Source: Symsagittifera roscoffensis
Lineage: Eukaryota > Xenacoelomorpha > Acoela > Convolutidae
Reading direction: 5' to 3'
DNA: 64,000 bases
NCBI RefSeq assembly: GCF_963678635.1
Contig: NC_087067.1
Coordinates: forward strand, 28,467,547-28,531,546
Part shown: positions 43,247 to 54,401 of the stretch, piece after piece
How positions within the stretch are numbered: position 1 is the stretch's first letter
Layout: the number at the start of each line of letters is the position of its first letter
Translations under genes and position numbers: made by a program
The notes under the pieces: generated by a model
Seen by the model: the letters and a program-made list of their open reading frames with translations, nothing else
The model's database searches: none
Told to the model about the DNA's origin: nothing

Positions 43247-44673
43247 AAAAGAAGGACAAAAAGATTGGAATAAGTTTCCAACCCAATTTTAGTATAAAAA
43301 TTCAGCAAAACTATAGCAGGATAAAACAGCAAATACTTCATTGAACTAAAAAAGCAGTATTATTGGCTAGTGTTTTGACATTTTTCAATTTTCGTGTTTT
43401 AAAAAGCTGCGTGAACTTTATAATTCTTAATGTTTGACAGTTTTATGGAAAAAATTGAATAAACTAGAAAAACTGGGTCATTAGATGTTATTTTTATTTC
43501 ACCCATAAGTTAAAAAATTAAATTTCACGAAAAACAAATTATCGGCTCGCATCTTCATTTGCTTTTTCATTGCCGTAACTTGCTTTTCTTTTGGTTATTG
43601 GTTGATATATTATAAAAGAGCAAAAAAGTGAAAAGAACCCATTCTCAGTAAAAAGGTTTATATTACAACTAGAATTATAGTTTTTTATCAAATTTAAAAT
43701 TTGGCGCTTATAAGTAATTATACATGATTTTTAATCCATTATAATGATAACATTTTTCGTAAAAATATAATAAATTATAATGAATTTTAATTGGTCATAA
43801 TTTTTCCGAATATTTTTTATAATCTCTTATAATAGTTTATAAATCTTATAATTTTTTATAATATCTTATAATCAATTATAGTCAAAAATAGATTATAATA
43901 TTTTTTTGTGTAAAAAATCTGTAAAAGTGAGATGTCTTGTCACTCTTTGGATCATCTGAACACAAAGTTATACTAGAAAACAAAAGTTCCATAGAGATCC
44001 CTTTATATTAGTAATCCGGGCGGTAGGTGAAATATAACTCTTCTATATAAATTATGAAACTAAATTAGTGTGCTGATATGTTTTTGGTCGAACGAACGTC
44101 TAGAAAAAGCATAACGTAATGAAAGCAATTCATGTGCAAGGTCGAAGACAAAATGAGCAAAAAAGTGCTTATAAGCAATTATAATCAATTATAGTGTAAT
44201 ATAATTGATTTTTTTTTTATTTCAAAATTAGGGATTAAAATCAATTTTTATTGGTTAAAATCAACTTTTTCGCATTTTTTGTAAGACTGGTACTTGAATC
44301 ATATTAAAATCGATTTTTAACGCAATAAACTGGATGCGGGAAAACAAATGTCTATCTGCAATTCCCAACCTCGACTGTGAACAAATTGTTAGACTTCTTA
44401 CTAAAAATAAAGAATTATCCAAAGAACAAAGATAATCGGAGGCTGAGTTAGTATCAGGTAACCACCGTTTGCGCCCTTTGCGCCATTTGCGCTAACATTT
44501 TGTTTCTTTCTTTTTTGGAACCATAAACTACACACTCTAATTATGAGTATTCACTGCACCTCATTCAGTGACATTTAAAAGAATCTTCCAAGCGGATGCT
44601 TGGAACACTGTTTTGAGTCAGCCTGAATTGAAACTCTGCCCCTACACTCGTTAAAGCAGCCAAACTGCCCCAA
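43247..44673. other. AT-rich spacer with TTATAAT-type repeats (unit 2)
   Basis: Copy of 36805-38334 with several deletions, including a 36-bp one near 44089. No gene. Confidence 0.6.
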
Positions 44674-46204
44674 TGTAACATTCGCTCGAATACTACACTG
44701 TGACGGAGCGTAGAAAAAGCACCTATTGACGACTGGCCGGCGTCAGTTACCTAAATTCTACTCGTTTTTCACCGTCTCGACCTGGCCAATTGATTTTCTT
44801 GTCTGTTTCCGGCTGAGTAAAAAATTACTTTTTTCAGGCCGTCCCCAGACTACATGACTATCATTATAAACACGGCTCAAATATCCTATTTTACTATCTT
44901 TTTTGTGACAGTTCTATATTAAATTCATTGGAGATGAATTGACCTTTCCTCTTCCCAGCTAGTCATATTCTAAAATAAAAAATCATACCGGGGTTAATTC
45001 AAGTTTTTAGGACATCAGAGTAGCTAAGAAGATAGTTTGATATAGTCTTTCACCATATGCCAGTATCTGGGGGCCGAGGCTCCACTTCCGCGCTCTTCCA
45101 ATAATAACGTCGAAATTACTCTAACTTCGTGGCACGGGAGGGTACTGCGCCTTCCGTCTGCCCCCCTGAAGCCTCCCTTCTGGCTAATTACTTCAGTTAA
45201 GTGTATCATCGTGCGTGATCGTCACGATAAGAGGCTTCGCTTTATTCTGTGAATTTTCTTGACCGTCTGTCTCTCGCTTATTCAGTTGTTGTTGTGTTTT
45301 TTGTCTGTTTTCCGGTTAAACACGGCCGTTTTAGCGTTTCTGAGAAATGTAACGTCGCAATTCAAATTTTTCTAAAAAATTTCTTCTAGAATGTTCTAGC
45401 CTCCTTCACATCAATATATGACGACTAAGGCCTCTAACGTCATTTTCGTGCTGCGACGGAAGGTTCCACTTCCTCTGTGCCAATCCTGGGGAATGACACA
45501 AACTCCCCGGACAGTCCCCTTCAATGTCCCTATTGATCGCATAACGCAGGGTTATCGCCAAGTAGTGTTCCAGTTCTCTATAATTAATTTGACAAACCGC
45601 ATTAGAAAATGAAGTGTGTCTACTCCACCTCAACTCACTGCGTGTCATAAATGGCATCGTACTACATCTCACTGCCTTTCAACATTTTCACAAAATTTGC
45701 ACTATGAGGAAAGTCCTAGATAAAAGTTTCTTCTGACTACTAACGTCATTTCGCCATAAAAATTCTTCAGCTCCTGCTGACTAAAAAATTGGTATGCGGC
45801 ACGGCCACAAACCCATTAAAATTATTTTAATGTCACTCACCAAAAATAATCATTCATTTATGAGCTTGCCTCAATATTAAAACTAGCAAACTCAGTGGCT
45901 AGGAGAGGTAACGAGGTTTTCACTCTCTTCGAGCAAGTGTACCCAAACCCTACCAGGTCGCCACACAGTGAACACGTGTCTTTCACAGGTTAAAAATTTC
46001 GTCGGGTTTTAAAAGGTTAATATACTCACCTATGCTCTATATTTATGTAAAAATCATCAACTAAACATTTCATTGTTATTCAACAATTGCAACAATTTAA
46101 AAATTCTCAAAGCCTGATTTAACCAAACTACAACAAAACAAAAAGTTTAACAGTTTCAATAATCAAGCATAATTGATTGGTACAAGTTTTAGCGCACAAA
46201 GACA
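44674..46204 (-). repeat. 3' LTR of element B
   Basis: 1,531 bp. It starts TGTCTTTGTGCG after a polypurine tract (46205-46233) and ends TGTTACA at 44674. A 60-bp deletion lies near 44840 relative to B1 and the 5' LTR. The TATA-like site of B1 is changed to TTTTAAAA here. The short frames on both strands (for example 45406-45672) are inside the LTR. Confidence 0.9.
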
Positions 46205-46233
46205 ATTGAGTTTCTCTCCCTCTCTCCTCATTT
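46205..46233 (-). promoter_or_regulatory. Polypurine tract before 3' LTR (copy B)
   Basis: The minus strand reads GAGGAGAGAGGGAGAGAAAC then TCAAT and the LTR start TGTC. The purine run and its place fit plus-strand priming. The same tract is at 40103-40131 in B1. Confidence 0.75.
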
Positions 46234-46269
46234 CACTCTCGTGTCCCATCCTCATCTTCACTCCATTGC

Positions 46270-46782
46270 CTATTTTTCTTGTTCTTCTGACTCACAATCC
46301 TCCAGAGCTTTTTTCAGCATGCCAACGGAGTTGCGGGCCGTGCCCCAACTTTCCTGTTCTAGCATCCTCGGTTTGCAACAAGGCAGTAAATCCACATTCA
46401 CTTTTTGCTCCCGGATCCTGCAAAAGCTATTATGCAGACACAGGTTCACATTCTGTTCTAGGTCAGCTTGTAAGACCTCTCTTTTGTCGATTTCAGTAAG
46501 ACAAGGCGCTCCAGCTACTCGCTTCACCGCAGTGGTAACAGCGTTCGTATGCATTAGGAAGGCTCTCTTATAGGCTCCCGGTCCTATATCTAGCTGGAAG
46601 GATTGATAAGTTTCCGTTTTTCTGGACATATGACGCTTCGCGCGTTCAAACATCCATGACGTCATGACTGCCCGGAACCAAGGCATCAACCTCTGCCTCG
46701 CCCATATTCTCTCAATGGCTCTGGGTATCCTCAGAACCTCGCAGGTGGTTCTGAAAAGATCTAAGTTGTTGTTCAGTTTCAC
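46270..46782 (-). CDS. ORF2b C-terminal block with Cys cluster (copy B)
   Basis: This 170-codon frame is the best preserved copy of the last ORF2 block. Landmarks: NLDLFRTTCEVLRIPRAI, ERIWARQRLMPWFRAVMTSW, FQLDIGPGAYKRAFLMHTNA, AVKRVAGAP, then LCLHNSFCR and DLLPCCKPRMLEQESW. The Cys/His pattern is the same as in copy A. The C-terminus is acidic (EDCESEEQEK). No signal peptide or membrane segment. Function unknown; as the last block it may be released by proteolysis or form the C-terminal domain of one polyprotein. Confidence 0.6.
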   Translation of the reverse strand: MKLNNNLDLFRTTCEVLRIPRAIERIWARQRLMPWFRAVMTSWMFERAKRHMSRKTETYQSFQLDIGPGAYKRAFLMHTNAVTTAVKRVAGAPCLTEIDKREVLQADLEQNVNLCLHNSFCRIREQKVNVDLLPCCKPRMLEQESWGTARNSVGMLKKALEDCESEEQEK

Positions 46783-47790
46783 GTTACTTAGTTGCTCGGG
46801 TGTCTGCGCAGCCGTTTACTGCTCGCTCGTGCCCACGTTGGCTTCTAACCATATCACCGCCAGCATGGCACAAATTACCACAATCGACACTGGCTGCTTT
46901 TGTTCTGGCAATCCCGTGGAGTACAACTCCTCAACGTCCCATACTAACACCAGATTCTCGCGCTTGGGGTACCATAACGTCTGCGCCAGGCAGTGAAAAG
47001 AATACTCCCCATGGGTCATTAAGATGTTCCTTCGGGTACAGTACCCTGAAGCTCCTAGTAACGGTTCCACTTCTGTCATAATTCGATGAACGTCGTCTTT
47101 TTCATCAATGGTGGGAAATTCGTTGGGTAACAGTCCGCTCGCCTTCTTCTTCTAGAATTCACTCACTTTACCCTCACTCAACATCATGAAACTCTCACCC
47201 TCTACGTCCTGCAACTCGCCTTCAGATCACTTCGGGACGGCCCGAATGGTCTTCGTCAGTAAATTATATGACCTCTCCGACATCCTGGCCAACCTCACGC
47301 ATTTTGGTACAGAGAAGAGTTGGTCGACCAACACCTGCTGCGTCCTCACATCCATCACCACCATGTGCAAGGGTTATTTACTATTGCAATATGGTGCGGT
47401 CTCGAACCCATCAGATATGTCTTTCATTTTCATCTCGTTTTCTAGAGCCTCTCGCCAACCTCCAATTTTCTGCTCCGTCTGCAACGCTCAATGGAACACT
47501 TCCACATTTAAGGACCTAACCAGCCCGTGTGCACGCTCCAGGCTTTCTAACGATTAGATCGAGCTCGTCATGCTGTAAAATCCCGAAGCAGTGATCAAAT
47601 TCACCTCCGTTACTCCGTGGCAGTCTGCAATTAATTCCATCTCGCTTTTGTCCGACATGCTTAACCTCCCATACAATTGAGCTAGTTGGCGATGTTACTC
47701 GCTCAGCGTTTTCAGACATTGGCCCGTACCACACACATGTCCTTCTATTCCAGAGCTGGAAGCTAGACAGGTGCCCTGTCTAAACCAATT
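46783..47790 (-). pseudogene. ORF2b block with 'EVEPLLGASG' (copy B), broken
   Basis: Frame 46816-47079 has EVEPLLGASG, MTHGEYSFHCLAQTLW and NLVLVWDVEELYSTGLP, collinear with 14130-14340 of copy A. Frame 47516-47734 matches the LERQHKQL to CHGG part (B: ELDLIVRKPGACTRAG at its end). The middle is frameshifted but recognisable from 47100 to 47500, including VEDQAFS-like and YNTVDE-like remnants. Single copy here, in contrast to the tandem pair in copy A. Confidence 0.55.
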
Positions 47791-48820
47791 ACTCGAAGGA
47801 CTTCCCTCTGCCAATCTGCTCCGTTACTTTCAGGGCCAGCAAATGGTGTATCATGGCCAAATCATGTAGACTCGTGTCATCATCCAAATCCAATACGATA
47901 TCTGCCGTCATATCCCAGATTAAACCGGCATTCGGGTGTTGACACCATGGATGCTTCATGAGCTCCCACATGGTTACTGAGCTGGCCTTCAAGGGACCGT
48001 CCCAAGAACCATATTCAAAACTCACTTGCCCCTTCAGCTCGGGAACTGAGGCTTCAACCACTCGTTACTCCAAAATAAATCCCAGCTTGTGTTGTTCCAA
48101 CATCAGCATGCCAGTTTCCTTGACTCGCTCGACCCAGAAATCAAGTATTATAACCCGCTCGTAATCAAATTATGCCTCCCTGGCTTCCTCGTCCACAAAG
48201 GGATTGTACGCCATCCCTGGTATGCCTGACACATATTGGAATGAATTCAGCTTCCTCAGGATTTCATGATCTTTATGTTCCCTGACCGCCTCAATTGACC
48301 CACGGCTCACTTTCAACTCTTTCTTAGCGTATCTTCTCACTTCCTCCAGCCTGCGATAGCTTTCTATATCATTAGTCTCTTTACTCGGTATGAGCAGCGG
48401 CTTGCCCTGATATAGCTCCAGGAGAGCCCTCAGAAAATTTTGTTCAAGATCAACTCCCCCTTGCTGAATGGTTTTTACCCATTCTTCTAATACAGCGGTG
48501 GGGATGCGATCCACCACAAACCTCACAAAGCAAAGGGCATCTTTGCGCTTAGCCCAGGCTATCACGAAATCTTCTCTGCTAATCAACACTTACAGGGTTT
48601 CCATCAGTTCCAGCTCCTGTTCCTTCGTTTTCGAATCATTATTGGCCTCCTACTCCGATCCATTGACTCCCACTAGGCACCAGGCAAGTCGCACCTGCAA
48701 GTCAGTTTTCGCACATGGTATGCACGGTCTCGTCAAAGTATCTCTGGAGAGCCGCCCTCCAAGAGATTTCTAACAATTTTTCCAGCCCGATCTCATTTTG
48801 CCTTCGAGGACATCACGGTG
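47789..48820 (-). pseudogene. ORF2b blocks 'KRKDALCFVRF' to 'SFEYGSWDG' (copy B), broken
   Basis: Frame 48170-48589 holds VIAWAKRKDALCFVRFVVDRI, RRYAKKELKVSRGSIEAV, FQYVSGIPGMAYNPFVDEEA. Frame 47789-48061 holds ELKGQVSFEYGSWDGPL, VTMWELMKHPWCQHPNAGLIWD and DDTSLHDLAMIHHLLAL. They match 11505-12260 of copy A. A lesion near 48168 lies inside the DYEQ motif (codon now TAA-like). Function unknown. Confidence 0.55.
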
Positions 48821-49620
48821 CCATATTCCTTCCGATTCAGATTAGAGTACTTCGTCAGTTCCTTCAAGTAATGCTGCATGGCGTGCTTCTCGCTCCAGGC
48901 CATCAAATGCCCGCTCGCTGAGTTTCTCGCCTTGAGCATCTCCACATAACCTCCGGCGGGATCCCCCATGTGGAATGAGTCGGGTACTGTGATCCAACTG
49001 TATTCAACCATGCCGAGTTGTCCCTCCAGTTTCATGCGGGCCCTGTTTGTCCGCGAAAGCTTGTAGTCACCGAGCCCTCCAGATCTACACTGATTGATGA
49101 CCTCCTTTTCAAGATATGTATCCGCCGAGGTCCGTGCATTTTTCTTCAACCTCGTGGTCGTTAAGGTTAAACCTGCCAATAGCATAAAAGGTATTAAGTT
49201 TTCGTTCTCTCCCCCAGCCCACGCCGCTCTCACTTGGACGAGCTACTTTTGCCAACGAGGCCACTACTGCATTCGCCTTCGACTTCACTACTTTCTGACT
49301 CACTATCTTGCTTCCTGTTCTCCCCACCAAACTCTTCGGCCCTTTCTTGGCTTGTCTGACGGGTAATTTTCTCAAAATATGATGTTCATTGGGACTGTCC
49401 TCCGAAACTGACTCGGTCAGAACGTCAGACTCTGCGGAGCTCATTAATTTTCCTAGAACCTCGCGCATCATGGGTTGGTTCAACCCCACCTTCATTACGG
49501 CCATGCATCCTGATTTTCCCTGACGTGTGCATACGCCTCTCCCATGTCTTTTCTGACGTGTGCATAAGCCGGAACCCGCATCGCTTTCCCGTGTCTTTCA
49601 CCACTGGTCGCAAATTCCAG
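48793..49620 (-). pseudogene. ORF2b blocks 'PMMREVLGKL' and 'GDPAGGYVEML' with upstream deletion (copy B)
   Basis: Frames 49109-49504 and 48793-49233 match 10482-11300 of copy A: QPMMREVLGKL, an acidic Ser/Glu linker, a basic part, a hydrophobic LIPFMLLAGL, then VPDSFHMGDPAGG and VEMLKARNSASGHLMAW. Upstream the PKLWNLRP segment is followed directly by this block, so about 1.03 kb (copy A 9440-10475) is deleted. The joint carries a 14-bp direct repeat CTGACGTGTGCATA (49520-49533 and 49553-49566). B1 has the same deletion. Confidence 0.6.
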
Positions 49621-50760
49621 AGCTTGGGATAAACTGGATATGAGAATGATCTACATCGCCCATACGGCACTTAAAACTGTTGTTAAAGTCCATCAATACC
49701 CATCCTGGTTCTGCTAATCTCCCGAACAATCTATCATCACTGGCCAGTCCTCTCAGTTCCTTCTGTTCCACCCAATTTAACACGGAACAGTCTACCATAG
49801 AGACTAAATTGACGTACAACACGGAGTTCCTGTACGCTTTCACTTGTACGTCTGCAAACAGGTATGACATCACCGGTCCCTACACCACCGTGACGAGCTC
49901 CTTTAGTCCATGGACCAGAACCAGCGGATCGATCCGCATCATTACAGCCAGATCCGTCAGCAAAGGCATGCCACAATATTGTTTACACTCATTCACTCCC
50001 GTTGCAGCCTTGTCCTCTCCTGTGACACTCCTGTTCTGTTGTAGGAGGTACTGGCGCAAAGTATCCTCCAATCCTTTTTTTTCCGATATGAGGCGGTTTC
50101 CAACTGCGCGTTGTGTTCTGGACTCGCTCCCCGCAGCTGTTCGGGGTAACGCAAAAGCTCGAACAAATCGACCAACCGATCATATGTCATCGCGATCAGG
50201 GTAAGGAGTCCATCCAGTCTCAGGTCCGCCAATCCTTAATGCAGGTCGCAGGTCCCTTCACAAATTTCTCATGACCAAACGTCACTTACAGTGCCAATGC
50301 CAGACCAAATGACAATTTTCGGATATCTTTGACGATGCACGCGATCAGATTCCTGGAGGCCCTGGGGTAACACGTGGACAGTAAGGATGGCGTCCATCCC
50401 ACTCCCATTCCTCCCACGATGGCGTCAGACCTCTCATATTGTGCTTTCGTGGCCAAAATATCTGCCTGGAATCTATCTAGCCACACTGTTCACGTCTTGT
50501 ATCAACTGTAGCATCATGCCTCCGGCTAGCTCCCGTTCATTAAACAACTTTGTCAGGTATCCGCGTATTTCTTTGATCACAGCTGGAGCATGCTCAAAAG
50601 CGTCTTCTCCCAAGGCACACACTCTTGGTGATAAATACAACCATGAATTGGTATGTGGCTTTGTCCTCAAGGCCAGAGCCATGAGGTCTTCTTCCGCTGA
50701 TGTCAGATTTCTTCTGTTCGTCCTCCCCTGCGCGTTCCTAGCATAACCCGTTTGTCTGAA
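49598..50760 (-). pseudogene. ORF2b large helical block (copy B), broken and shortened
   Basis: Fragments in order on the minus strand: LRTKPHTNSWLYLSPRV and a helical stretch (50473-50682), GGMGVGWTPSLLSTCYP (50286-50486), DLRLDGLLTLIAMTYD (49993-50232), LRQYLLQQNRSVTGED and GMPLLTDLAVMMRIDPLVL (49880-50071), then LFADVQVKAYRNSVLYVNLVS, SVLNWVE, DFNNSFKCRMGDVD (49598-49873). All align to 8330-9400 of copy A. Several frameshifts; ends at the deletion described for the next block. Confidence 0.6.
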
Positions 50761-50825
50761 CTAGAGTTCATTCGCCACCTGTTGCACTAACAAGTGATCA
50801 TCCTCCACTCCTGGTCTCAGTTTCA

Positions 50826-51460
50826 CTAATCTGACAATGTTGGACAGTTCCAACCCCAGAACTTCGTCAAGCACCACCCGAGTCGTGCTGCAATATTTGA
50901 ACCCCTGGATGGCGTTCGAAATGTCCACCCAGACAGCAAGGAGTTCAAAACGGAGTGGATAAAAGTTGTTGGGGTCATCACGTTGAATCGTCCTTCCGCT
51001 AGTGTTGTGACCATCCCGTACACAAATTGCAAGGGATCTGGCAATGTGGCATGTCCAGGTGATAACAAAACAATGTTCCTAGTGAAATGTCGCTGCACTG
51101 ATGTTTCTAACTCGGTTTTGGCGAAAGTAACGTCATGATCGCCTGTCCCATGATCTCAATACTGGGAATCGATTCATCCGTCAGACGGGACAACAATCCT
51201 CTGCTCTAGAGGTGGTCATTCGAGCCAGCAATTGTTGTCACCTGTTGGTCCATGCTGACCGTCCTCTGCACGCTTATCGTCATGCCCACTGACAGTCCCC
51301 AGTCCAATTTAGGCGCTGTCAAGAAAATCACGTCGGGCCAAAAGAGAGAACGATGCGTATAGAGATAATCTGATCCGGCCACTATCATGTATTTGGCAGC
51401 CTTGATGTCTAGGGGATCATAGGCAGCAATCAGACTGTCACCCAATGGTGTTTTCAGTCC
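50826..51460 (-). pseudogene. ORF2b block with possible second SGNH-like fold (copy B)
   Basis: Frame 51206-51445 has AAKYMIVAGSDYLYTHRSLFWPDVIFLTAPK and TISVQRTVSMDQQVTTIAGSNDHL. Frame 50826-51098 has RNIVLLSPGHATLPDPLQFVYGMV and a later helix. They match 7516-8200 of copy A. GSND fits the G-x-N-D of SGNH block III and IVAGSD could be a block I remnant. I do not see a clear catalytic Asp-His pair, so the fold is suggested and activity is not. Confidence 0.5.
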
Positions 51461-51763
51461 CTCCTACCTCTTATCGTCCCCCTCCATCGAGGTCACTCGG
51501 GGATAGTCTCTCGAAATTTCACCGGGCGCTTTGCCGGGTGGTTTGGAGAACTGCCTATACATTTTGAGATGCTTATTATTGGGTTTGTTCTCAGTCAGAA
51601 ACTTGCCCATCCGGAGAAGCGGCGTCAACTCCCTGGCTCTCTAACGGACGCCCGTAAGAGATCGGGTGTTCAGGGGTCCAAAGATATTGACCTGAGGTAA
51701 TCACTCTAGGTACACAAACCTGAGCGTAGTTTCGGAGCTAAGCTGCTCCTGCTCCGCTAATAG

Positions 51764-52282
51764 TCAGTCCACCCCCGATATTCGGTATAATCCCGACACT
51801 GTAGGACCCTCTCCAGTCATAGTCTTCCTTGCATCCGCTCGACATGTTAACGTGTTCATGTTCAAGTTCGCCAACATGTCAGTTTTATATTGCCCCCAAC
51901 CGCTGGGATCTGGACGGTTCCAGAGCAGCACACTGTTTGGGTCAATTCCCTCCGCCGGCGTGGCACTCGTCAATGGGCTTCCTGCAGGAGCAGGATCCGT
52001 CGCGGGCGGGTTACTCGTCCTCGCTACGGTTTGAGAGCTAGTCTGACTCTGATCAATTGGCCTCCCAAGTCGGCTCTCTAACGGTTGTCTTCTAGGGGGA
52101 GGAGCAGTCCCCAATCTTTCTCTTACGTCTGAGCTTGGAGCAAAGGGAGCAGTTGCACCCGTTTCCATTGCTAGGGACCCGAGACGACTGGCCAGTGGTT
52201 CCGGCACGTTGCCCCTCACTCTATCTCCTCCAGTCAAACTGGTCCGAGCCAGAGAGTCAGATGTCCTCAATTCTTGCTCCAT
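51764..52282 (-). pseudogene. ORF2b linker and 'SGLYRISGVD' segment (copy B)
   Basis: It follows the SGNH domain after an in-frame TAG at about 52292. A Pro/Ser/Thr-rich disordered part contains repeated RLG words (ASRLGSL, RERLGTA, ESRLGRP). It is followed by LLWNRPDPSGWGQYKTDML and SGLYRISGVD, the same order as in copy A. A TAG then interrupts; LLAEQEQLS and TLRFVYLE continue in frame. Confidence 0.6.
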
Positions 52283-52297
52283 TCCCTCAACTTTCGT

Positions 52298-52900
52298 CTA
52301 AGACACGTCGTTTATCCAACGCCTTCCTCGTGCTGTTTTGAAATGTATCCCATCCCTAGTGAGTGAGAGATGTTCAGTCATTCGCGGTGTGTTCTGGAGA
52401 TCCAGGAGCGTAAGCTCGCTAGGATTGCCCCTCACCATTTTGCGGGTCATGTCATTCCATCGGGTCACATTACCATTCATAAAATCCGCGCCACTGGCGT
52501 GCCCACCTCCAGATTTTGCTGGCATGTGCACAGCACCACGAGTCTAGGTCGGTACTTTTCTTTCATTTAATTCAAAAGGCAGACCAGCAGGGGCTCCTAT
52601 TTGCCCTCTGGGGTAACAGGGGCTCTTGAAACATCATAAGTTCCAAGCATTATCACCAATGTGTCCAGCTCATCCTCGCCCTGGAACTCCATAATTTTAA
52701 TGACTTGAGCCACGGAGGCCCCTCCAAAAGATAGAACAGATGGTCACCAGACTATCTCCAACAAACAAATGACGACTCCCTGGGGAATTGCCTGATTGCT
52801 TATTGCAGAGTTCCAGCTCATGCGGTTCAGGCAGGCTCGAGGATGCTCCGCAGCTACTTGCAGGAAAAAATTGCGGACCGCCAAGTTCTTTCTGACGTCC
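52298..52900 (-). pseudogene. SGNH (GDSL) hydrolase domain (copy B)
   Basis: Block I FVGDSLV (GATAGT codons within 52748-52759) keeps the Ser. Block III reads LGTYDVSR (near 52650), so the Asn of GxND is Tyr. Block V TRDGIHF (about 52345-52365) keeps both Asp and His, three residues apart. Frames change between the blocks, and a TAG lies near 52610. The copy A domain keeps the block III Asn but lost the block V His. The domain ends RRWINDVS then TAG, as in copy A. Serine esterase family; substrate unknown. Confidence 0.8.
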
Positions 52901-53673
52901 GCTACGCACGATCTCAAAGCAGTGTCACCACGTGTGGGTCCCATTGGCACTATGGCTCGTGACTTTCGTTCCGAGCTACTCAAAGAGCAATCAGGGCGTT
53001 GGGCAGGGACGACCCTACCCAGCGTCCGGCCCTTGATCCTGTTGATCTCGTCCATCGTCGCTCTGGCTACCTGATTGAATGACTCCTGAAACTGAGGATC
53101 CAAATAGGTGTCTGAAGGATCCGGTATCGCGTTCCTAGAGCTCAAAATAGATTGTGGTGTCTGCTGAGGAGCTCCGGGCTTTCTCGGGTTGCACAGCTCC
53201 TGTGACTTTGTCCTGGGAAGCGTGTCCCTGGGTCCATACGAGGAGTTCATTGTTGCCAGAACCGCCGGTGATACTTGGCTCACTTTTGCCATATATAACT
53301 CTCTTAGGCGTTTTATCTCTTTTTCTTCGAGGTTTATTTTCATTTCATTGTATTTCTTCTTCCATTCGTCTCTTTCTCGAGCTAATGCCTTGTACTCCTC
53401 CAACTTGGCATGCAGCTGTTTCCGGTACTTCTCGTTCTTTTCTAAAGTTTCAATAGTCTCCGAGGTCTGAATCTCCATCTCACTCATCTTGATTCCCTTC
53501 AGTGGAGGAGCAACCGTTGGAGAATCGGCTGAGTGTGACGGATCGGGTGCATCACGTGATCGTTTTGCTGCGATCAGAGGCTGCACTGGTCGGACAGGTA
53601 AGGGCATCTCACCTAACCGATGATCCCTCTGCTTCCCTAGTCCCGGCTCACGAGCCAAGTCCTGGCCAGACAT
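52744..53673 (-). CDS. ORF2b N-terminal region with coiled coil (copy B)
   Basis: A 309-codon frame from an ATG at 53671-53673 (MSGQDLAREPGLG). Residues about 70-140 form a charged coiled coil (TIETLEKNEKYRKQLHAK, DEWKKKYNEMKINLEEKEI). A Pro/Ser-rich segment follows with IPDPSDTYLDPQ, then DEINRIKGR and the approach to the SGNH domain (NFFLQVAAEHPRACLNR, then MSWNSAI). The ATG supports an independent start for ORF2b overlapping the end of ORF2a. A lesion near 52760 puts the GDSL motif in another frame. Confidence 0.65.
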   Translation of the reverse strand: MSGQDLAREPGLGKQRDHRLGEMPLPVRPVQPLIAAKRSRDAPDPSHSADSPTVAPPLKGIKMSEMEIQTSETIETLEKNEKYRKQLHAKLEEYKALARERDEWKKKYNEMKINLEEKEIKRLRELYMAKVSQVSPAVLATMNSSYGPRDTLPRTKSQELCNPRKPGAPQQTPQSILSSRNAIPDPSDTYLDPQFQESFNQVARATMDEINRIKGRTLGRVVPAQRPDCSLSSSERKSRAIVPMGPTRGDTALRSCVADVRKNLAVRNFFLQVAAEHPRACLNRMSWNSAISNQAIPQGVVICLLEIVW

Positions 53674-53935
53674 TTCTTTCGCGCCGCCATCTCATCAGTC
53701 GGTTTCGGCCTCTCTCGGCGGTCCCGGACTCGCCGTAGGCCAACATTAAGACAACTTCCGAGGGACGATACCCACAAACTCCTCTTCCCATTGCATTGAA
53801 GAGTGCGACGGTGAACATCGCCAACTCCGGGTCTTCTAGTGTAAAATTGCAATCCACCAGGCGTTGTTATATCTCGTCTAGAGTCATTCCTAGGCTCGCT
53901 GAGATGAAATCCATCAAATTGTTCGTGTCACTCAT
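53642..53935 (-). pseudogene. ORF2a: small acidic protein (copy B)
   Basis: It starts at an ATG (53933-53935, MSDTNNLMDF) 73 bp after the acceptor-like site. It matches copy A at NFTLEDPE, YRPSEVVLMLAYGE and RLMRW. A TAA interrupts near 53866 (DEI then QRLVD), where copy A has Tyr. Its 3' end overlaps the ATG of ORF2b in a different frame. Function unknown. Confidence 0.6.
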
Positions 53936-54401
53936 CTTTTTTCGTGTACGTCTTGTCGTACTCTTCTGGTTGTTTAAAGTCAGTAAACAAAGTTGGATCA
54001 ATCAAGATCTAAAAAACAAGTCACGACTTAGAACCATCATTTCAAGCAGTTCCTTTTCTGGGATAAAACATCATTCACATCTTTTTAAAACAATTCAATG
54101 AAACTCTTTTTTGTTCTTGATTTGAAAGCTAACACCCAGGTGGATCATCCATCTGCGATCTTGTCAAGATAGCACAATTGAGTGGTGTCACCTTTTGCAC
54201 CAGGAGTGTTCCAGGCTTCCATGACATAAACATCTCGTAAGGCATAACTTAACAATAACATAACTCAATAAAAAAAATACCACACATCAACACTATCACA
54301 TAACAACCTAATCCCTAATGGTTAGCCTAAAACCTAAACCTAGTGCCTAAAAACAAACCTGACAAAGACTACTTAACACCTAATGTAGCTCTAGCATAAG
54401 C
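53936..54401 (-). other. Spacer between macro domain and ORF2 (copy B)
   Basis: Non-coding, AT-rich. It contains the acceptor-like site (54009-54024) and ORF2a leader. No other element seen. Confidence 0.65.
54009..54024 (-). promoter_or_regulatory. Candidate 3' splice acceptor before ORF2 (copy B)
   Basis: The minus strand reads GACTTGTTTTTTAG then ATCTTGATTGATCC. It matches the copy A site at 4771-4784 in sequence and position, upstream of the ORF2a ATG. Confidence 0.5.

Larger units (their letters stand above)
43009..49617. repeat. Segmental duplication unit 2 (~6.6 kb)
   Basis: This is the counterpart of 36573-42982. It begins inside the TIR repeat (fragment 43009-43246) and runs without a break into the rest of element B beyond 49617. 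Compared with unit 1 it has the full ORF2 end, and in its LTR lacks about 60 bp (near 44840). Confidence 0.93.

Noticed and set aside
45406-45672. Frames conserved between 39335-39529 and 45418-45612 as a gene
   Set aside because: They lie inside the LTRs and are similar because of the duplication. The copy A LTR does not keep the frame.
38335-46204. B1 and B2 as two independent insertions of the same element
   Set aside because: They share the same left flank (AT-rich spacer and TGTTCCGACT repeat) over more than 1.4 kb, so a segmental duplication explains them.
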